Made by a program: the position numbers and the translations under genes. Below, piece after piece: positions 22,466 through 25,413 of a stretch of DNA of 25,413 bases (position 1 is the stretch's first letter; every line of letters begins with the position of its first letter). The stretch lies in the NCBI GenBank assembly GCA_023443515.1, contig JAEZUC010000022.1, forward strand, positions 1 through 25,413, written 5' to 3'. The notes beneath the pieces are model-generated. The model was not told where the DNA came from and did no database searches. It was given only the letters and a program-made list of their open reading frames with translations. This DNA comes from Bacillota bacterium. GTDB lineage: Bacteria; Bacillota; Clostridia; Acetivibrionales; DSM-1351.

Positions 22466-23437
22466 GTGAAAAAAAGAATATTAGCAATACTGCTTATTTT
22501 TGCATTTGTTTCTGTTTCATTTATGGGAGTTGAAGCAAAAGGTGCGCGTTCTTTCGGCAGAAGTAGCAGCAAGTCATTTTCAAAATCTTTCAGCAGCAAT
22601 AAAAGTTCTTCGTCAAGAAGCTCCAGCATTTTTAGCTCGTCAAAATCAAAAAAAAGTAGCTCGACCAAAAGCAGCTCGACCAAAAGCAGCAGTTCCAGAA
22701 GTATACCGGGCTCAAAATCATATACCGGTTCATCAAGTAAGAATGCCAACACCTCGGGATTTACTGCAAAGGCTGCCTCAAAAAAGAAATCCTACATGCA
22801 GGATACATACAAGAGTCAGGTTTCGGGCAAAAACTATAACACTTATAAGCAAAAACTCAATAGCCAGCAGCAGAAGGTATATAATGACTCCATGAAAAAG
22901 AACTATGGCTCAAGTTCAAGAAAAATGAACTTTGAGGATGCCATGAGAACCCGGACATCCAGAATAAATGTTTTCAACAACAGGCCCATATTTGTCAATG
23001 TAAACAGATCTATGTTCGGAAGTCCTTTTTCTTACGGATATGCATATGTAGGCCCGTGGGATTTGTGGTTTCTGATGAGGGCATCAGATATGTTCTGGTA
23101 TCATCATTGGAGCGAAATATCACCTTACAGGAACTATTTTGATCAGAACCAGTACCGACAATTGGAAAACAGGGTAGAACAGTTGGAGAAAGATGGAGTG
23201 CAGAGAGATCCGAATTACATGGAAGAAGGCGTAGACCCGGATTTACAGCTGTCACAGCAATATCAGGAGCAGAATCCTGATAAAGTATACTATACAGACA
23301 AGCATCCTACCAATTCATCAAGAAATACCGGAGCAGTTGTGGTAGTTATCATTGTAACGTCTGTAGCATTGATAATAGTAATAAGAAAGCTGTCAAAGCC
23401 AAAACCTAAAAACTCTCGCAGTAGCAGGATATATTAA
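22466..23437 (+). CDS. Ser/Lys-rich secreted protein with C-terminal membrane helix
   Basis: A 323-residue protein. Signal peptide 1-24 (MKKRILAILLIFAFVSVSFM, cut near VEA), then a low-complexity Ser/Lys/Arg region to about residue 90 built from SSSTKS-like repeats. A middle domain has many aromatic residues (FSYGYAYVGPWDLWFLMRAS, MFWYHHWSEISPYRNYF), followed by a helical acidic part (QLENRVEQLEKDG), one membrane helix (about 289-308) and a short basic cytoplasmic tail. No family recognised. Topology suggests a surface-exposed basic domain held by the C-terminal helix. Start: GTG 22466 after GAGGGAT. Followed at 30 bases by a DUF4178-like gene and then a DUF350 gene, so it belongs to that operon. 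A 15-base unit is tandemly repeated twice at 22658-22687. Confidence 0.82.
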   Translation: MKKRILAILLIFAFVSVSFMGVEAKGARSFGRSSSKSFSKSFSSNKSSSSRSSSIFSSSKSKKSSSTKSSSTKSSSSRSIPGSKSYTGSSSKNANTSGFTAKAASKKKSYMQDTYKSQVSGKNYNTYKQKLNSQQQKVYNDSMKKNYGSSSRKMNFEDAMRTRTSRINVFNNRPIFVNVNRSMFGSPFSYGYAYVGPWDLWFLMRASDMFWYHHWSEISPYRNYFDQNQYRQLENRVEQLEKDGVQRDPNYMEEGVDPDLQLSQQYQEQNPDKVYYTDKHPTNSSRNTGAVVVVIIVTSVALIIVIRKLSKPKPKNSRSSRIY

Positions 23438-23467
23438 GCTTTTAAACTTTAAATGGAATAGGACGTG

Positions 23468-24067
23468 ATGTCGATGTTCGGTTTCAGAAAGAAAGATGGT
23501 CAGGATATACTGAATCCTCTTAATATCAACAAGAACTCAATGGTAGAATTCAAACTCAAGGAGCTTGAGGAACAGGGATTTTTTACTTTTGGTAAGATTA
23601 TACAAATGGATGTAGGCAAGAGGCCCTTTACAAGATACCTTGTTTATTCCAGAACAGAAGAAACAGAGTATATATTTGAGGTTTATAAGGGTGAAGAGGA
23701 AGGCCAATTTGAAACATACCTCTATTTTCTGGATGATACAGTTCCGTTCTCGGAAGAATTTTTGGAGGTTGTAGGGCAGAAGTGTATAACAACTCCTGAC
23801 GGCACCGAGTACGATAGGTGTACAATGCCGGAATATGATTACAGGATAGATGGTGTACAGGGTTCCATAAAGGTTTATGATCTGAACCTGGAAAAAATAG
23901 AATACGAATCCGAAGTTGAGGTATGGGACTACCAGCGTGATGCAGAAGGGATTACCGAGTATCTCAACATAGAAATGCTCAAAACAAACGGGATGTTCAG
24001 AATTTTTATAGGACAGAGATTTGAAGGGTCACTATACAAGGTTTACCAAGGAATAGAAGAAAAATAG
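23468..24067 (+). CDS. DUF4178-like protein
   Basis: A 199-residue soluble acidic protein, rich in beta-strands. It has FKLKELEEQGFFTFGKII, then RYLVYSRTEETEYIFEVYKG, and near the end NGMFRIFIGQRFEGSLYKVY. The pattern fits DUF4178 / YjfK-like proteins that occur next to DUF350 membrane proteins, which is the case here. Function unknown. The start is uncertain between ATG 23468 and ATG 23474; a GTG at 23465 is also in frame. I take 23468 with GGAAT upstream. It lies 30 bases after the secreted-protein gene and 19 before the DUF350 gene. Confidence 0.75.
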   Translation: MSMFGFRKKDGQDILNPLNINKNSMVEFKLKELEEQGFFTFGKIIQMDVGKRPFTRYLVYSRTEETEYIFEVYKGEEEGQFETYLYFLDDTVPFSEEFLEVVGQKCITTPDGTEYDRCTMPEYDYRIDGVQGSIKVYDLNLEKIEYESEVEVWDYQRDAEGITEYLNIEMLKTNGMFRIFIGQRFEGSLYKVYQGIEEK

Positions 24068-24086
24068 CTTTTAGGGGGATAATGAG

Positions 24087-24986
24087 ATGTTTGAATACTT
24101 TAGTTTTTTCTTGAAAGACTTGTCATTTAGTTTTGTTATATTAACGGTAGGTTTTATATTTGGATGGGTTATTTATAATAATCTGGTTCTGAGAGATGTT
24201 TCACTAAAAGATGCACTTTTTAACAAGGATAATTTTGCAACATGGATAGAGTTCATAGGGGCGTTTGTATTTCCTGTACTTTATCTGTCGTCACATGCCA
24301 TAAAGGGAGCAGCCAGCGATAATATATTTATTGATTTGGCTGTTTGTACCGGATATACTGTTTTTTACGTAGTAATATTAACGCTATTAAGACTTCTGTC
24401 CAAATCTATAGTAGGTCTGATAAATGCTGAGGATGGACACGGCAAGGTTTGCCTCAATAAAGAAATATGCGAGCAGAAAAACATTGGTGCAGCACTGTTT
24501 TCAGTTACTCTTTCAGTTATCTTTGTTTCTGTAATAAAGTACTTGGATTTTATAGATATAATTGAAGGGGCTGGAGCATCCATACTGCTAAAGATTCTGA
24601 TGTTTATAGTATTTGTTTTAGTTGCAATGGTTTGCTACAGTATGGTTTTAAGAACAAAGACCACACTGTTTAAGGAAATATTCATCGACAATAATGCAGC
24701 AGCCGGTATCGGACTTTTGGGGTTTGTTTTTGCAGTACAGACAATTATCACAGGAATCATTGATGCATATACAACCGATTTTGATTTAGTTACGGTGGCC
24801 CTGGTAATAGCTGTTTGTCTTGTGATATACGGTATATTATCTGTATTGTTTAAAAAGATTTTTACAGCCATTGTAAAAGTGGATGTATGGAATGAAATAT
24901 ACGAACAGAATAATGTGGGAGCGGCAATGGGACAGGCGGCACTCTATGTTGGAATTGCAATGATAATAGTAAATTTTATAGTGTAA
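24087..24986 (+). CDS. DUF350 (YjfL-like) membrane protein
   Basis: A 299-residue protein with about eight membrane helices arranged as two related halves. The first half carries IYNNLVLRDVSLKDALFNKD then NFATWIEFIGAFVFP; the second carries MVLRTKTTLFKEIFIDNNAA then AGIGLLGFVFAVQ. The repeated pattern (charged loop, helix starting A..I...G..) is that of DUF350/YjfL proteins. These are found in operons with DUF4178/DUF2491 proteins, PspA relatives and ATP-grasp ligases; their role is unknown, with an envelope stress or membrane-repair role suggested. Start: ATG 24087 with AGGGGG eight bases upstream. No terminator is clear within the following 100 bases. Confidence 0.85.
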   Translation: MFEYFSFFLKDLSFSFVILTVGFIFGWVIYNNLVLRDVSLKDALFNKDNFATWIEFIGAFVFPVLYLSSHAIKGAASDNIFIDLAVCTGYTVFYVVILTLLRLLSKSIVGLINAEDGHGKVCLNKEICEQKNIGAALFSVTLSVIFVSVIKYLDFIDIIEGAGASILLKILMFIVFVLVAMVCYSMVLRTKTTLFKEIFIDNNAAAGIGLLGFVFAVQTIITGIIDAYTTDFDLVTVALVIAVCLVIYGILSVLFKKIFTAIVKVDVWNEIYEQNNVGAAMGQAALYVGIAMIIVNFIV

Positions 24987-25077
24987 AGTTGTCATATTAG
25001 CAGGGGGACAAAGCTAGTAGAATACATTCACACATTGTTAATATTTGTTATACAATTTTAATAATCAGTCTTATAAA

Positions 25078-25122
25078 TTAGTGATATAATACTAAGTGTA
25101 AAGCCATTAAAAGCTTTTTCAT
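25078..25122 (-). CDS. Possible 14-residue peptide gene
   Basis: On the minus strand GGAGGA is followed after five bases by ATG AAA AAG, encoding MKKLLMALHLVLYH and a TAA stop. The ribosome binding site and Lys-Lys-hydrophobic start look like a real translation start, but the frame is very short. It could be a leader or signal peptide, or the remains of a longer gene. Weak call. Confidence 0.25.
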   Translation of the reverse strand: MKKLLMALHLVLYH

Positions 25123-25168
25123 TTTGTTCCTCCTTTAAACATATTGATTTTATTTTTTGTTACATAGG

Positions 25169-25219
25169 GCACCTATTTATCAGGAATTATTATAAATTAT
25201 ATACTGGGGTGCTTTTTTT
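25169..25219 (+). terminator. Possible terminator with long loop
   Basis: GCACC (25169-25173) pairs with GGTGC (25208-25212), followed by T7. The stem is short and the loop long, so efficiency is doubtful; no gene directly upstream needs it except the DUF350 operon. The rest of 24987-25290 is AT-rich with nothing else I can support. Confidence 0.4.
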
Positions 25220-25294
25220 CTGTCCTGAAATTAAATAAATAAGCTTGAAAGTTACTTACAATAAATACATAAACTGTAAGAATAATATGTTGGT

Positions 25295-25323
25295 TTGTCA
25301 AACATGCGTTACACAATTAGTAA
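25295..25323 (+). promoter_or_regulatory. Possible promoter near the right edge
   Basis: TTGTCA (25295-25300), 17-bp spacer, TAGTAA (25318-25323). Transcription would start near 25330, just before the hairpin at 25336. Confidence 0.4.
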
Positions 25324-25335
25324 AAAAATAATGGA

Positions 25336-25392
25336 GCGTCTCATTAGGCGATTTCCAGCCTAATGGACGCATAGGAAATCTGTTATATTTCC
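25336..25392 (+). other. Hairpin with possible pseudoknot switch at the right edge
   Basis: GCGTC-T-CATTAGGC pairs with GCCTAATG-GACGC (25336-25370, one bulged T). Its loop contains ATTTCC (25351-25356), complementary to GGAAAT (25374-25379). A second ATTTCC (25387-25392) can pair with the same GGAAAT. So a pseudoknot and a local hairpin exclude each other, as in small riboswitches. Any regulated gene is outside the window. Confidence 0.4.
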
Positions 25393-25413
25393 AATTATGT
25401 ATGTAAAGCTGCC

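Noticed and set aside
22658..22687. Tandem repeat as a CRISPR or regulatory repeat
   Set aside because: Only two 15-base copies, in frame, encoding the SSTKS repeats of the secreted protein.
22444..22752. Leu/Glu-rich minus-strand frame
   Set aside because: It is the antisense shadow of the Ser/Lys-rich low-complexity coding region.

Overview
The window looks like a low-GC, spore-forming, cellulosome-producing clostridium of the Ruminiclostridium cellulolyticum / papyrosolvens type. The evidence is a secreted GH9-CBM3c cellulase with a type I dockerin whose two repeats carry Ala-Ile at the recognition positions, a YabG spore-coat protease, a Rh-type ammonium channel, and clostridial promoters, ribosome binding sites and T-rich terminators. 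Species is inferred, not proven. Layout: 1-2090 is decaying DNA: the 3' part of an aminoglycoside-phosphotransferase-like gene entering from the left edge, a methyl-accepting chemotaxis pseudogene broken by a stop, a deletion and a frame change, and a frameshifted P-loop kinase gene on the minus strand. 2162-4125 is a GntR / ABC ATPase / ABC-2 permease operon with 8-nt overlaps between genes and a palindrome on its promoter. 4131-4270 is an unassigned foldable stretch, then tRNA-Ser(CGA) with its terminator. 4707-6056 is a Rh-type ammonium transporter behind a promoter and a leader terminator that could be an attenuator. 6095-6525 is a pair of long inverted repeats, probably a MITE-like element. 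6568-8317 (minus) is an ECF-like sigma factor, a DUF4367-type anti-sigma factor and a small secreted protein; a lipoprotein gene diverges from it with a 9-bp palindrome across its promoter. 9216-12817 carries a membrane-anchored NagZ-like GH3 enzyme, a PutP-like Na+/solute symporter and a Nudix hydrolase. 13065-15215 is the cellulase. 17450-22172 holds a dienelactone-hydrolase-like gene, a C_GCAxxG_C_C redox protein, a Cd/Zn/Pb efflux set (ArsR/CadC-type repressor, stand-alone HMA protein, P-type ATPase) and yabG. 22466-24986 is a three-gene operon of a Ser/Lys-rich secreted protein, a DUF4178-like protein and a DUF350 membrane protein. The last 430 bases have no sizeable gene but contain a terminator-like hairpin and a promoter followed by a possible pseudoknot switch. 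The most unusual segment is 15263-17453. Its left end reads as the 5' end and domain I of a group IIC intron and starts at the base after the T-run of the cellulase terminator, which is the classic group IIC target. Its right end reads as a domain VI hairpin ending in CTAC. Between them there is no reverse transcriptase and no recognisable domain V. Instead there are three AT-rich genes: a 57-aa protein, a 315-aa soluble protein and a 188-aa protein with four to five membrane segments. I read this as a hollowed-out group IIC intron whose core has been replaced by cargo, possibly a two-component sensor/membrane-effector (defence-like) system. The intron ends are supported by sequence; the cargo function is inference.
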